DNA from: Bacillus sp. SA1-12
GTDB lineage: Bacteria > Bacillota > Bacilli > Bacillales > Bacillaceae
DNA: 64,000 nucleotides
Assembly (NCBI RefSeq): GCF_000981385.1
Contig: NZ_LATZ01000120.1
Span: forward strand, 124,001 to 188,000
Direction: 5' to 3'
In this document: positions 1 through 7,973 of the stretch, piece by piece
Numbering within the stretch: position 1 is the first letter of the stretch
Layout: every line of letters starts with the position of its first letter
Position numbers and translations under genes: made by a program
Notes under the pieces: model-generated
Seen by the model: only the letters and a program-made list of their open reading frames with translations
Told to the model about the DNA's origin: nothing
Database searches by the model: none

Positions 1-247
1 AGAGAAATAATACACCAACTGCTATTGGAATTGAGTACCAAAAGGCAACGGCACTCACAGTCATTAAAACAAGCAGGATCTGTTCTGGTCCATAGGCAAC
101 AGATGATAAAGCATCGGAAGATAAAATAGCCAGAGCTTTCGTCTTATTCAGCTTTTGTTCTCCTAATTCTGTTGACTTTAAAGGACGACCTATTAACAAT
201 CTTTTAACCGTAGATACCATTCTTGCACCCCATGTTTTTAATTTCAC
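1..247 (-). CDS. kimA: Potassium importer KimA (YdaO family), 5' part only
   Basis: Only the first 82 codons are in the window; the gene continues past the left edge. The protein starts at a GTG (245-247) behind a GAGGGG ribosome site. It has the short cytosolic lead and first membrane helix of the KimA group of APC-superfamily permeases, with the family signature LSSDALSSVAYGPEQIL followed by a hydrophobic stretch. In B. subtilis KimA is a high-affinity potassium importer that c-di-AMP shuts off both at the protein and through a riboswitch. A matching riboswitch and terminator lie directly upstream here, which supports the assignment. The rest of the protein cannot be assessed. Confidence 0.9.
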   Translation of the reverse strand, partial: MKLKTWGARMVSTVKRLLIGRPLKSTELGEQKLNKTKALAILSSDALSSVAYGPEQILLVLMTVSAVAFWYSIPIAVGVLFL

Positions 248-313
248 TCTTATATTCCCCTCAATTAGGGATATAAGCCTTCAATATTTAAACTTTAAAC
301 CTTTTTTAGGAAC

Positions 314-354
314 GACAAAAAGCCCACAAAGGCACCATAAATAGCCTTGTGGAC
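314..354 (-). terminator. Riboswitch-controlled terminator of kimA
   Basis: On the minus strand a stem (GUCCACAAGGC paired with GCCUUUGUGGGC) is followed by UUUUUGU. It lies between the riboswitch aptamer and the kimA start codon, as expected of the expression platform of a transcriptional OFF switch. Confidence 0.85.
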
Positions 355-397
355 ATTTGATTTATATGTCAATGTCACACCAGCTCCACCTTCCTCT

Positions 398-523
398 CAT
401 AACGCTTACGGAGTTAGCTGTCGGGTTCGGGACAAAAGAGTATCCCTTCCTGGTAAAGGATTCACCCCAAGAGGATCAAAGATCCACGTAAAAATGGGTC
501 CCCCGTTCCTAATGGATTAAGCG
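398..523 (-). promoter_or_regulatory. c-di-AMP riboswitch (ydaO/yuaA class)
   Basis: Read on the minus strand this segment has the hallmark blocks of the ydaO aptamer in order: CGCUUAAUC at the 5' end, GGGGGACCCA, UGGGGUGAAUCC, UCCCGAACCCGACAGCUAA, and CGUAAGCG, which closes the P1 stem with the 5' CGCUUA. The class binds two c-di-AMP molecules and turns expression off. It sits between a sigma-A type promoter and a terminator ahead of kimA, so high c-di-AMP (high potassium) should terminate kimA transcription. Block order and sequence leave little doubt. Confidence 0.93.
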
Positions 524-547
524 ATTTGAATTATGAAACTGATGATT

Positions 548-576
548 ATCATACTCCTATGTTTTCGATATGTAAA
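548..576 (-). promoter_or_regulatory. Probable sigma-A promoter of kimA leader
   Basis: On the minus strand TTTACA (571-576) and TATGAT (548-553) are separated by 17 nt. Transcription would start near 541, just ahead of the riboswitch aptamer. Confidence 0.6.
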
Positions 577-689
577 TACCTCTTTGCTAATTTTTTCTTC
601 TTTGATGAAATAATAAAAAATACATGCTAAGAATATCCATGAAGAAAACGTCAATGATAATGATAGTAAAAAAATGAAGGGGTGATGAA

Positions 690-830
690 ATGACAAAGGA
701 AAAAAAACTCTTATTATCGGACGAGTTTTTAAATGAGTTAGCAAGAGAGATTAACCTACTGTACGGACAACCCCAACCAATAGAAGACGATCATGAAGCT
801 ACGAGCGATTCACCTCATCAAGAAAAATAA
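690..830 (+). CDS. Small hypothetical protein, 46 aa
   Basis: A 46-codon ORF begins at ATG 690 with a good ribosome site (AAGGGGGTGATGAA just upstream). The product is hydrophilic: a charged N-terminus (MTKEKKLLLSDEF), a possible amphipathic helix, and an acidic tail ending SPHQEK. There is no membrane segment, signal peptide or cysteine. I do not recognise a family. It stands alone between the divergent kimA leader and a tandem repeat array. The ribosome site is the main reason to believe it is expressed. Confidence 0.5.
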   Translation: MTKEKKLLLSDEFLNELAREINLLYGQPQPIEDDHEATSDSPHQEK

Positions 831-891
831 TGGCTCTTCCTTAAATAAGAAAAACGCAAGCACGGATGTTGATGTATTGTAATGAGACGTT

Positions 892-1594
892 TAGTTTTTT
901 CTTTTTGGGGTCTTTTATAGACATTTCTTTCGTTCTCTTGCCGGGTTTGTCTCTTTGATGATGCTTTCAATGAGACACTTCTCCGGTTCTCCTTTCGGAT
1001 GATTGTCCTTTGATGCTTTCTACGGGACACTTCTTCAGGTCTCTTGTCAGGGTTTGTCCTTTTGGTGCCTTCTATGGAACACTTCTTCGGGTCTCTTGCC
1101 AAGGTTTGGCCTTTTGATGTTTTCTACGGGACATTTCTTCTGGTCTCTTATCGAGGTTTGGCCTTTTGGTGCATTCTATGAGACATTTCTCTAACTCTTT
1201 TGCTAGGGTTTGGCCTTTTGGTGCTTTCTATGAGACATTTCTCCAGCTCTCTCACTAGAGTTTGTCCTTTTGGTGCCTTCTATGAGACTTTTCTCTAGCT
1301 CTTTTGCTAGGGTTTGTCCCTTTGATACTTTCTATAAAATTTTTCTCCAACTCCCTTGCCAAGGTTTGTCCCTTTGATTCTTTCTATAAGATTTTTCTCC
1401 AACTCCTTGCCAAGGTTTGTCCCTTTGATGCTTTCTACGGGACAATTCTTCGGGTCTCTTGTCAGGGTTTGTCCTTTTAGTGCTTTCTATGAGACATTTC
1501 TCCTGCTCTCTCGCTAGGGTTTGTCCTTTTGGTGCTTTCTATAGGACAATTCTTCGGGCCTCCTGCTAAAGTTTGTCCCATACGCTTTCTTACC
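892..1594. repeat. Tandem array, 52-nt period, about 13-14 degenerate units
   Basis: The motif GTTTGTCCTTTTGGTGCTT recurs with starts at about 945, 1001, 1052, 1104, 1156, 1208, 1260, 1312, 1364, 1415, 1467, 1519 and 1571, so spacing is 52 nt almost throughout (51 twice, 56 once). Each unit continues with TCTATGAGACATTTCTC, then GCTCTTTTGCTAGG-like sequence. Because 52 is not a multiple of three, the reading frame rotates every unit, so the open frames here (for example the RPEEVSRRKHQ-like peptides on the minus strand) are unlikely to be real proteins. No gene is seen from 831 to 1754 apart from this array and the secDF terminator. Confidence 0.9.
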
Positions 1595-1694
1595 TTTAAT
1601 TTCTATCTTTTTTAAGGATAGTTCCTTGGCCGCAAGATGCTGAAAATGAAACATGAAAGCTAATCCATATTTTATGAATTCTATCATTCCTTGG

Positions 1695-1732
1695 AAAAAT
1701 AAAAACACAGAGGTTAGTTTAACCTCTGTGCC
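1695..1732 (-). terminator. Terminator of secDF
   Basis: On the minus strand GGCACAGAGGTT pairs with AACCTCTGTG across a 5-nt loop and is followed by a T-rich tail (TTTTTATTTT). It lies 20-60 nt past the secDF stop. Confidence 0.9.
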
Positions 1733-1754
1733 TTTTAAACAATTATATTACTTT

Positions 1755-4019
1755 TTACACTTGTGGTTCATCTGAAACTACACGTTTCTCTTTAAAGGTT
1801 TTAATAACACCTTTTTTCTTCAATTCTTTATACTTCCATTCTACCCACAGCTGAGCCGCAATGAAAATAGAGGAATAGGTTCCAACGATTAAACCGACTA
1901 ATAAAGCAATTGAAAATGGGCGAATCGCTTCACTTCCAAAGATCAGAAGCGATAGAACGGTGATCGCAACCATTAAAACCGTGTTAACGGAACGGCCCAA
2001 TGTTTGACGTAAGCTTGTATTTACGACATCCACGATATCTTCATATGTCTTTAAATACCTTCTTCTTTGCATATTCTCACGCATGCGGTCAAAAGTTACA
2101 ATTGTATCGTTTATCGAATAGCCCACAACTGTTAAAAGTGCAGCAATAAAGGTTATATCTACTTCAAGACCAGTAATACTAAAGAACGGAATGACAAAAA
2201 ATGTTGCATATAAAAGAGCGATGACCGCTGAAACTGCCATTCGAAGTTCAAAACGGAAGGTAACGAAAATGATTAAGCCAACAACCGAAATGAGCAATGC
2301 AGTCAAAGCATTTTTTGCAAGCTCTTTTCCCACAGTCGGTGTCACGCTGCTTACATTTGGCTCTGCCCCTAATTCTTTGTTAAAGTGGCTTTTTAACGTT
2401 GCGATTTCAGCTTTTGAAAGGATTCCTTTATACCTCGCTACAGCCAAGTTATTCTCTTCACCTGAAATAACGATATCATCTGTCGGCAGATCGATCTTTT
2501 CAAGTTCAGATTCAACCATCTCCGTATTAAGAGGTTTATCTGAAAGCAGCTCCACTCTTGTCCCGCTTGTAAAGTCAATGCCGAGATTTAAGCGAAGGAC
2601 GAATAAGCAAATGATACCTAATAGGAGGACCAAACCTGAAAATGCAAAAAACTTTCTGCGATGTTTTACAAAATCAAAACGATCGAATTTAGTAGGAAGA
2701 TCAAGCGTATCAAAGTTTTCAGAAATATGGTGAATTTCTTTTTTCTTCACGCCAAACCAACCTGGTTTTTTATTAAAGATTTTACTGTTCACCCATAGGC
2801 CAAGCAACCATCTTGAAAGATAGACGTTTGTCAAAAAGCTTCCAAGTATCCCAATAATTAAGCTTGTTGCAAAACCTTTTACAGAACTTGTCCCATAAAA
2901 GAAAAGAACAGCAGAAGCTAAAAGTGTCGTTAAGTTGGCATCGGTAACGGCAGAAAAGGAGCTTTGATTACCAGCTTTAAACGCAGCTTGCATTGATTTT
3001 CCAACTTTAATTTCCTCTCTTATCCGCTCATAAGTAATGATATTGGCATCTACCGCCATGCCCACACCTAAAATAAGAGCTGCAATACCTGGAAGAGTTA
3101 ACACCACGTTCATCCAATCAAAAACGAGAACAGTTAAATAGCTGTAAATAGTTAACGTAATCGTGGCAATGAAGCCGGGAAAACGATAGTAAAAAATCAT
3201 AAAGAGATAAACAGCCAGAACTCCAATAATGCCTGCAAATACGGTTTTATCCATTGCTTGTTCACCAAATGAAGCACCTACTGAAGTGGAGTAGATTTCA
3301 TCCAGTTTCACAGGCAGAGCACCTGCATTTAGAATATCAGCTAAATTTTTTGCTTCCTCTATCGTAAAATCTCCTACAATCGACACCGTATTTTGATTAA
3401 AGACCTGATTTACTACTGGTGCAGAAATGTATTTCGGTTGAGGCTTTGCACTTTCTTTAACAAAAGAGTCCTTGCCTTCTTCAAAGTCCAGCCAAATAGC
3501 TAAAACGTTGTTTGGTGCAAGATTAACGATTTCCTGGGTTACATCACGAAATTTATCTGCGCTTTTTAATTTTATTGAAACACTTGGCTTTCCATTCTCA
3601 TCAAAGGTTTGTTCTGCTCCTCCCTCTGCAAGATCAGAACCATCCATCATTAGACGGTCATTTGCATCACGAAAAGAGAGGTTTGCTTCAGTTGATAAAA
3701 TCTCTCGTGCCTCATTTTGATCATCAACACCTGCTAATTGAACACGAATGCGATTTTCACCTTCGATTTGGATGTTAGGCTCGCTGACACCTAAGATGTT
3801 TACACGTTTATCTAAAGCTTCAGCAGTTGCTGCAAGTGCCTTTTCGTCAATCACTTGTCCTTCTTTTGCAGGTTTTACTTCATAAAGAATTTCAAAACCA
3901 CCTTGCAAATCGAGGCCTAACTTAATATTGTTTAAAATATCTTTAGATGTCGCCATCATGATGCTTGAAAAAACGACAAGAAAAATAAAAAATGCGACAA
4001 TGCGACTTTTTTTGACCAT
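1755..4019 (-). CDS. secDF: Protein translocase subunit SecDF (fused)
   Basis: The 754-aa protein joins SecD and SecF, as in B. subtilis SecDF (about 737 aa). SecDF uses the proton gradient to help SecYEG finish export and pull secreted proteins across the membrane. The SecD half has an N-terminal membrane segment, the GLDLQGGFEILYEV motif near residue 35, a large extracytoplasmic domain and a membrane block. The SecF half begins near residue 450 with a helix and LNLGIDFTSGTRVEL, ending in further membrane segments. Start ATG follows AGGAGATTG. A 118-aa membrane protein gene lies upstream on the same strand, 59 nt away. Complete, with no oddities. Confidence 0.97.
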   Translation of the reverse strand: MVKKSRIVAFFIFLVVFSSIMMATSKDILNNIKLGLDLQGGFEILYEVKPAKEGQVIDEKALAATAEALDKRVNILGVSEPNIQIEGENRIRVQLAGVDDQNEAREILSTEANLSFRDANDRLMMDGSDLAEGGAEQTFDENGKPSVSIKLKSADKFRDVTQEIVNLAPNNVLAIWLDFEEGKDSFVKESAKPQPKYISAPVVNQVFNQNTVSIVGDFTIEEAKNLADILNAGALPVKLDEIYSTSVGASFGEQAMDKTVFAGIIGVLAVYLFMIFYYRFPGFIATITLTIYSYLTVLVFDWMNVVLTLPGIAALILGVGMAVDANIITYERIREEIKVGKSMQAAFKAGNQSSFSAVTDANLTTLLASAVLFFYGTSSVKGFATSLIIGILGSFLTNVYLSRWLLGLWVNSKIFNKKPGWFGVKKKEIHHISENFDTLDLPTKFDRFDFVKHRRKFFAFSGLVLLLGIICLFVLRLNLGIDFTSGTRVELLSDKPLNTEMVESELEKIDLPTDDIVISGEENNLAVARYKGILSKAEIATLKSHFNKELGAEPNVSSVTPTVGKELAKNALTALLISVVGLIIFVTFRFELRMAVSAVIALLYATFFVIPFFSITGLEVDITFIAALLTVVGYSINDTIVTFDRMRENMQRRRYLKTYEDIVDVVNTSLRQTLGRSVNTVLMVAITVLSLLIFGSEAIRPFSIALLVGLIVGTYSSIFIAAQLWVEWKYKELKKKGVIKTFKEKRVVSDEPQV

Positions 4020-4078
4020 TGTTTACAATCTCCTACCTTCATTATGATGAATGATTACCTTCAAATCCTTTTAATTGA

Positions 4079-4435
4079 TCATGATATCAATATTTTAGAT
4101 AGGTAATTTGATTGGCATTTTTTCACAATGAGAAAGGACTTATCACGAGGGAAAAATTCGGTTAAGCTTAGCAAAATTTGATCAATTCCAATTGTATGTA
4201 TAACGTAGTTATCATTACTATGAAATGAAGTTAATATTTTTGTCACTTTCAATTCTTTAAACGACGCTAATTTAGAAGCTTCTATCTCCAATTCAAAAAG
4301 CAGAGGTAAAAGCTCTTTTTCGGAATGATCAATTTTCAATTGGCCCTTTAAATTAGGAACAGGTGAAATGAACACGTAAATAAGTATGAATAAAGAGATG
4401 CATAATTTTATCAAGTGATTCCACCTTCCCAACAT
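4079..4435 (-). CDS. Unrecognised membrane-anchored protein, 118 aa
   Basis: The ORF begins at ATG 4435 with a strong GGAGG ribosome site 8 nt upstream. The product has one hydrophobic segment at residues 8-27 with positive residues before it, then a roughly 90-residue outer or soluble domain rich in Leu, Ile, Lys and Ser with no cysteine pair that would suggest disulfides (one Cys at about 11, one near 108). I do not recognise the family. It sits directly upstream of secDF on the same strand and may be co-transcribed with it; a terminator for the preceding gene lies upstream at 4564-4595. Confidence 0.65.
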   Translation of the reverse strand: MLGRWNHLIKLCISLFILIYVFISPVPNLKGQLKIDHSEKELLPLLFELEIEASKLASFKELKVTKILTSFHSNDNYVIHTIGIDQILLSLTEFFPRDKSFLIVKKCQSNYLSKILIS

Positions 4436-4563
4436 TTACTTAACCTCCATTATTATACTATAAGTTACTAAAGCAGATATTAGCTATTTTCATTAATTAT
4501 TTATTATCTACAAACTTTTGCTAAAATTAACATGTTGATAGAAAAAGATTAAATAATTCTGTT

Positions 4564-4595
4564 CATAAAAAAACAATGGATTACGATGAATCCAC
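4564..4595 (-). terminator. Terminator of the esterase gene
   Basis: On the minus strand TGGATTCATCGTAATCCA forms a hairpin and is followed by a run of seven T. It lies about 65-95 nt beyond the stop of the esterase gene. Confidence 0.8.
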
Positions 4596-4659
4596 TGCTA
4601 TACTATATTTGATTATGCCATACAAAAAGTTCCTCTTCACATTGAAAATGTATAAATGT

Positions 4660-5442
4660 TTATTTCTTATCTAATGGAAGCCACTCTAATACATCTTGAA
4701 TCTTTTCATCCCAATAAGCCCAATCATGTGTGCCTGGCCCAAAATCTGTGGTTAATTCATAACTGGTCTGCTCACATTTTGCCCTAAAGGTTAAATTACT
4801 TTCATAGAGGAAATCCTCTGTCCCGCAGCATTGATAGATGGAAGGCTTTGGTTGACCTGCTGCCTTTTCTCCCTGTTCTAAAAGCCACAAAAGATCATGT
4901 TCTGTATCTTTTATCTCTTCATCACCGAAAATGAGATGGAACACATTGTCTAAATGTCCATCCTGCTTGATCCAGCTTGCCATGTCTACGGCTCCAGATA
5001 AACTCGCAGCTGCAGAAAAGACATTAGGATGACGCAGCGCCCATTTTAAAGCACCATAGCCGCCCATAGATAAACCTGCTACAAAGTTATCCTCTCTTCT
5101 CGAGGATAATGGAAAGAAAGATCGTGCAATCGTTGGCAATTCCTCTGTTAAAAATGCCCAATAGCGATTGCCATATTTCATGTCAGTGTAAAAACTTTGA
5201 TGAACCTGCGGCATAACAACTGCCAGACCAAGCGGGGCCACATATCGTTCAATTGAGGTGCGACGTGTCCAAATCGTATCATCATCGCTAAAACCATGGA
5301 GAAGATAAAGTGTTTTATGCTTATCCGCCATTTGTCTGTTTTCCAGCCCGATCTGTGAGCTTGTTTGCTGTGGCAGAATAACCGTCATTGATGTACTTAA
5401 AGATAATACTTCAGAAAAAAATTGACATTGAATGAAAGCCAT
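4660..5442 (-). CDS. Alpha/beta-hydrolase esterase (EstA / S-formylglutathione hydrolase-like)
   Basis: A 260-aa serine hydrolase of the esterase D family, resembling the tributyrin esterase EstA of lactic acid bacteria. Visible features are the oxyanion region [14 protein letters not shown] near residue 45, the nucleophile elbow [12 protein letters not shown] near residue 125, and a C-terminal [10 protein letters not shown] that supplies the catalytic His. It has no signal peptide, so it should act in the cytoplasm on short-chain esters. ATG 5442 follows AGGAGGAAATTCCA. It stands as a single gene between two terminators. The natural substrate is unknown. Confidence 0.85.
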   Translation of the reverse strand: MAFIQCQFFSEVLSLSTSMTVILPQQTSSQIGLENRQMADKHKTLYLLHGFSDDDTIWTRRTSIERYVAPLGLAVVMPQVHQSFYTDMKYGNRYWAFLTEELPTIARSFFPLSSRREDNFVAGLSMGGYGALKWALRHPNVFSAAASLSGAVDMASWIKQDGHLDNVFHLIFGDEEIKDTEHDLLWLLEQGEKAAGQPKPSIYQCCGTEDFLYESNLTFRAKCEQTSYELTTDFGPGTHDWAYWDEKIQDVLEWLPLDKK

Positions 5443-5527
5443 TGGAATTTCCTCCTACAAGTAATTAACGTTCTCAAAATCTATTTCTTTACTCATAGCG
5501 GCTTTTCCTTCTTCCTGCTCACAATCA

Positions 5528-5655
5528 TCCTTAAATAAATGCAAGCACCTTCTCAGTATAGGGAAAAATAAGACTCTCATGAATAGAAGGAGCTCTTTGC
5601 CTTCATTTCTTAAGTGGCTGTGACGCTGGCAGACACAAAAACTAAATACAAAACA
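5528..5655. repeat. Dispersed palindromic element, copy 1
   Basis: Matches the copy at 18354-18478 along its length: GCAAGCACCTTCTCAG, AAAAATAAGACTCTCATGAATAG, TTTGCCTTCA, TGACGCTGG and AGACACAAAAACTA. It lies between the esterase gene start and the ppaC terminator. The short open frame across it is not credible as a gene. Confidence 0.75.
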
Positions 5656-5700
5656 AAAAAAGAAGCCATTCACCTTGTATAAATAAGGCGAATGGCTTCT
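5652..5700 (-). terminator. Terminator of ppaC
   Basis: On the minus strand AGAAGCCATTCGCCTT pairs with AAGGTGAATGGCTTCT and is followed by TTTTTTTG. It begins 7 nt after the ppaC stop. Confidence 0.95.
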
Positions 5701-5707
5701 ATATTTC

Positions 5708-6637
5708 TTACTTAGTAAATGCTTCTGTTAATACAGGCACGATTTGTTTTTTACGTGAAACAACACCCTTAAGCACTGCTTGGTTGTTATCAAGCTCAAC
5801 GTTATATGCTTGCTCAACTTTGCTTGCTTCATTACCGATAGCTACAGCAACAGAATCGTTTGTTAAAATATCTGTTACAACGAATAAGAATAAATCTAAA
5901 CCCTTCTCAGCTACAACTTTTGAAAGTGCTGCTTCAATTTCAGCTTTATTTACAAGCACATCATTTGTATCAACGGCATTAACCTGGGCAATTTCCACTT
6001 TGCTTAATCCCATTTGGAATTCTTTCGCATCAAGAGAAATTAATTGCTCAACTGTTTTATCGCTTAGATCAGCACCCGCTTTAAGCATGTCTAAGCCATA
6101 TGTATTTGCATCAACTCCAGCGATTTCAGCTAATTCTTTTGCTGCGTCAACATCTTGTTGCGTGCATGTTGGTGATTTAAATAGTAGAGAATCAGAAATA
6201 ATCGCTGATAACATTAATCCAGCTGTTTCTTTTTCAATTTGCACACCATGCTCTTTGTACATTTTGTTAAGAATAGTTGCAGTACATCCAACAGGCTCTG
6301 CACGGTAGTATAGTGGATCACTTGTCTCAAAGTTTGCGATTCTGTGGTGGTCGATTACTTCAAGCACGCGAACCGCTGTAATATCATCTGCACTTTGTTG
6401 ACGCTCGTTATGGTCAACTAAAATAACTTCACTTGCTTCTCCAGCTACTTTTTCTACTAAACGAGGTGCATCTTTTTTAAAGTAGTTAAGCGCATATTGT
6501 GTTTCGCCGTTAATTTCACCTAAACGTACAGGCTCAGCGTTTTGTCCAATTTTATTTTTCAGCTCAGCATACGCAATCGCAGAACAGATTGTATCTGTAT
6601 CTGGGTTTTTATGACCAAAAACAAGTACTTTTTCCAT
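5708..6637 (-). CDS. ppaC: Manganese-dependent inorganic pyrophosphatase
   Basis: The 309-aa length equals that of the B. subtilis family II pyrophosphatase. The enzyme hydrolyses pyrophosphate to two phosphates in the cytoplasm and so drives biosynthetic reactions. Metal-binding residues are visible in GHKNPDTDT (residues 8-16), in the VDHNE segment near 75 and in the DHH motif at about 97-99. The C-terminal SRKKQ motif that binds substrate phosphate is at about 295-299. Monocistronic, with a strong terminator. Nothing unusual. Confidence 0.96.
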   Translation of the reverse strand: MEKVLVFGHKNPDTDTICSAIAYAELKNKIGQNAEPVRLGEINGETQYALNYFKKDAPRLVEKVAGEASEVILVDHNERQQSADDITAVRVLEVIDHHRIANFETSDPLYYRAEPVGCTATILNKMYKEHGVQIEKETAGLMLSAIISDSLLFKSPTCTQQDVDAAKELAEIAGVDANTYGLDMLKAGADLSDKTVEQLISLDAKEFQMGLSKVEIAQVNAVDTNDVLVNKAEIEAALSKVVAEKGLDLFLFVVTDILTNDSVAVAIGNEASKVEQAYNVELDNNQAVLKGVVSRKKQIVPVLTEAFTK

Positions 6638-6767
6638 AAGAAAGCTCCTTTACACAATAAAATATATACTATCATATCATATTTTCATCTATTAAAATAT
6701 CCATCAAATTTGAAAATTATCAAATAATAATTGGAATTTGATCGGAATACATGGCTTTGAAAGAGTA

Positions 6768-7844
6768 TTAGTTTTTATTTAAATTCTGCAAGGCCTCTTC
6801 CATTTCCTCTAACACCTCTTTGATGATTGTTTCAGCCGACTTATCCTCCTTTAGCAATCTGGTTGCCTGTCCAGACCATAATGACATATAGTTAGGATTA
6901 TTCTGTGCAGCAGCAGCCTTTCGGATATCTCCTGTTAATGTGTTTTGACTCGGAAATGGTAAAGGAGCAACACCTGCCTTTTCAAATTCCGTAATAAACA
7001 CATTTTTAATCCCTCTGGCTGGGCGTCCGGAAAAGCTTTTTGTTAGAACTGTGCTTTCCTCGGTACTATCTGATAATGCTTGTTTATAAAGGGGATGAAT
7101 TCCGGATTCTTTGCTTGTTAAAAATTGTGTGCCCATTTGTATTCCCCCTGCACCTAAGACAATTGCTGCGAGCATTCCTCTTCCATCCATAATTCCTCCT
7201 GCAGCAATAACCGGGATTTTCACATGATCAACGACTTGGGGAATTAGCGAAAATGTTCCGATATTCGCTCCATTTGGATGCTCGTGGATATCAAATGTGC
7301 TTCGATGTCCCCCTGCATCACTTCCTTGCGCAACAATGACATCGGCTCCAGCCGCTTCAGCCATGATTGCCTCACGAACCGTTGTGACCATCGCAATGAC
7401 TTTTACACCTTTCCTTTTCACGATCTCCATTTTTTCTCTCGACAGCAGACCAAATGCAGTACTGATGATCGGCACATTTTCATCAATTACGACCTGAAAC
7501 TGCTCCTCAAAATCATCAGCAGTTTTTACGGTTTCTTCTCCTTGAGGGACACCTAAATTGTTGCGAAATCGATTTAAGACCGACTGTACCTCTGTGAGAT
7601 TTTTAGTATGATCCTTCATTGAGGTACAAAACAAATTAACAGCAAAGGGACGATTTGTCCGGTCTTTTATTTTCCAAATGGCTTCCCTTATCATTTCAGG
7701 CTTCATATATGCAGCACCTAATGTCCCAAGGGCCCCTGCTTCAGATACACTTGCTACCAAATCAACGGTTGTGGCACCTCCAGCCATCCCTGCCTGAATA
7801 ATAGGATAGCTGATACCTAACATTTCGCATAGTTTTGAATGCAT
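6768..7844 (-). CDS. Nitronate monooxygenase (2-nitropropane dioxygenase family)
   Basis: A 358-aa FMN-dependent TIM-barrel protein of the NMO family, like B. subtilis YrpB. These enzymes oxidise toxic alkyl nitronates such as propionate-3-nitronate. Motifs seen: PIIQAGMAGG near the N-terminus, AQGSDAGGHR near residue 180 (phosphate and FMN contact, with the conserved His), IPVIAAGGIMDG near 215 and GAGGIQMGTQFL. ATG 7844 follows AAGGAGGTCATGTC. It is on the same strand as ppaC, 130 nt away. No obvious partner. Confidence 0.9.
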   Translation of the reverse strand: MHSKLCEMLGISYPIIQAGMAGGATTVDLVASVSEAGALGTLGAAYMKPEMIREAIWKIKDRTNRPFAVNLFCTSMKDHTKNLTEVQSVLNRFRNNLGVPQGEETVKTADDFEEQFQVVIDENVPIISTAFGLLSREKMEIVKRKGVKVIAMVTTVREAIMAEAAGADVIVAQGSDAGGHRSTFDIHEHPNGANIGTFSLIPQVVDHVKIPVIAAGGIMDGRGMLAAIVLGAGGIQMGTQFLTSKESGIHPLYKQALSDSTEESTVLTKSFSGRPARGIKNVFITEFEKAGVAPLPFPSQNTLTGDIRKAAAAQNNPNYMSLWSGQATRLLKEDKSAETIIKEVLEEMEEALQNLNKN

Positions 7845-7915
7845 GACATGACCTCCTTAAACGATCCTCTTGATAGAAGTTCTATTTTTTTAGATCATTA
7901 CCTTTTTCCACAGCC

Positions 7916-7948
7916 ATTAAAATAGGCTGACCCAATTTGAGTCAACCT
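7916..7948 (-). terminator. Probable terminator of dctP
   Basis: On the minus strand AGGTTGAC pairs with GTCAGCCT and is followed by TATTTTAAT. The T tract is weak. It lies 26 nt past the dctP stop. Confidence 0.65.
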
Positions 7949-7973
7949 AAGTCTCACCATCCATGATAGTATT

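Noticed and set aside
892-1594. CRISPR array
   Set aside because: Units are directly joined and diverge along their whole length; there are no identical repeats with unique spacers, and no cas gene lies nearby.
818-1708. Overlapping open frames of 60-95 aa on both strands rich in RPEEVSRRKHQ-like or FGLLMFSTGHFF-like peptides
   Set aside because: They lie in the 52-nt tandem array; the frame rotates with each unit, no ribosome sites are seen, and both strands are equally open. They are by-products of the DNA repeat.
5455-5673. A 72-aa minus-strand ORF
   Set aside because: It spans a copy of the dispersed palindromic element and part of the ppaC terminator; no ribosome site.
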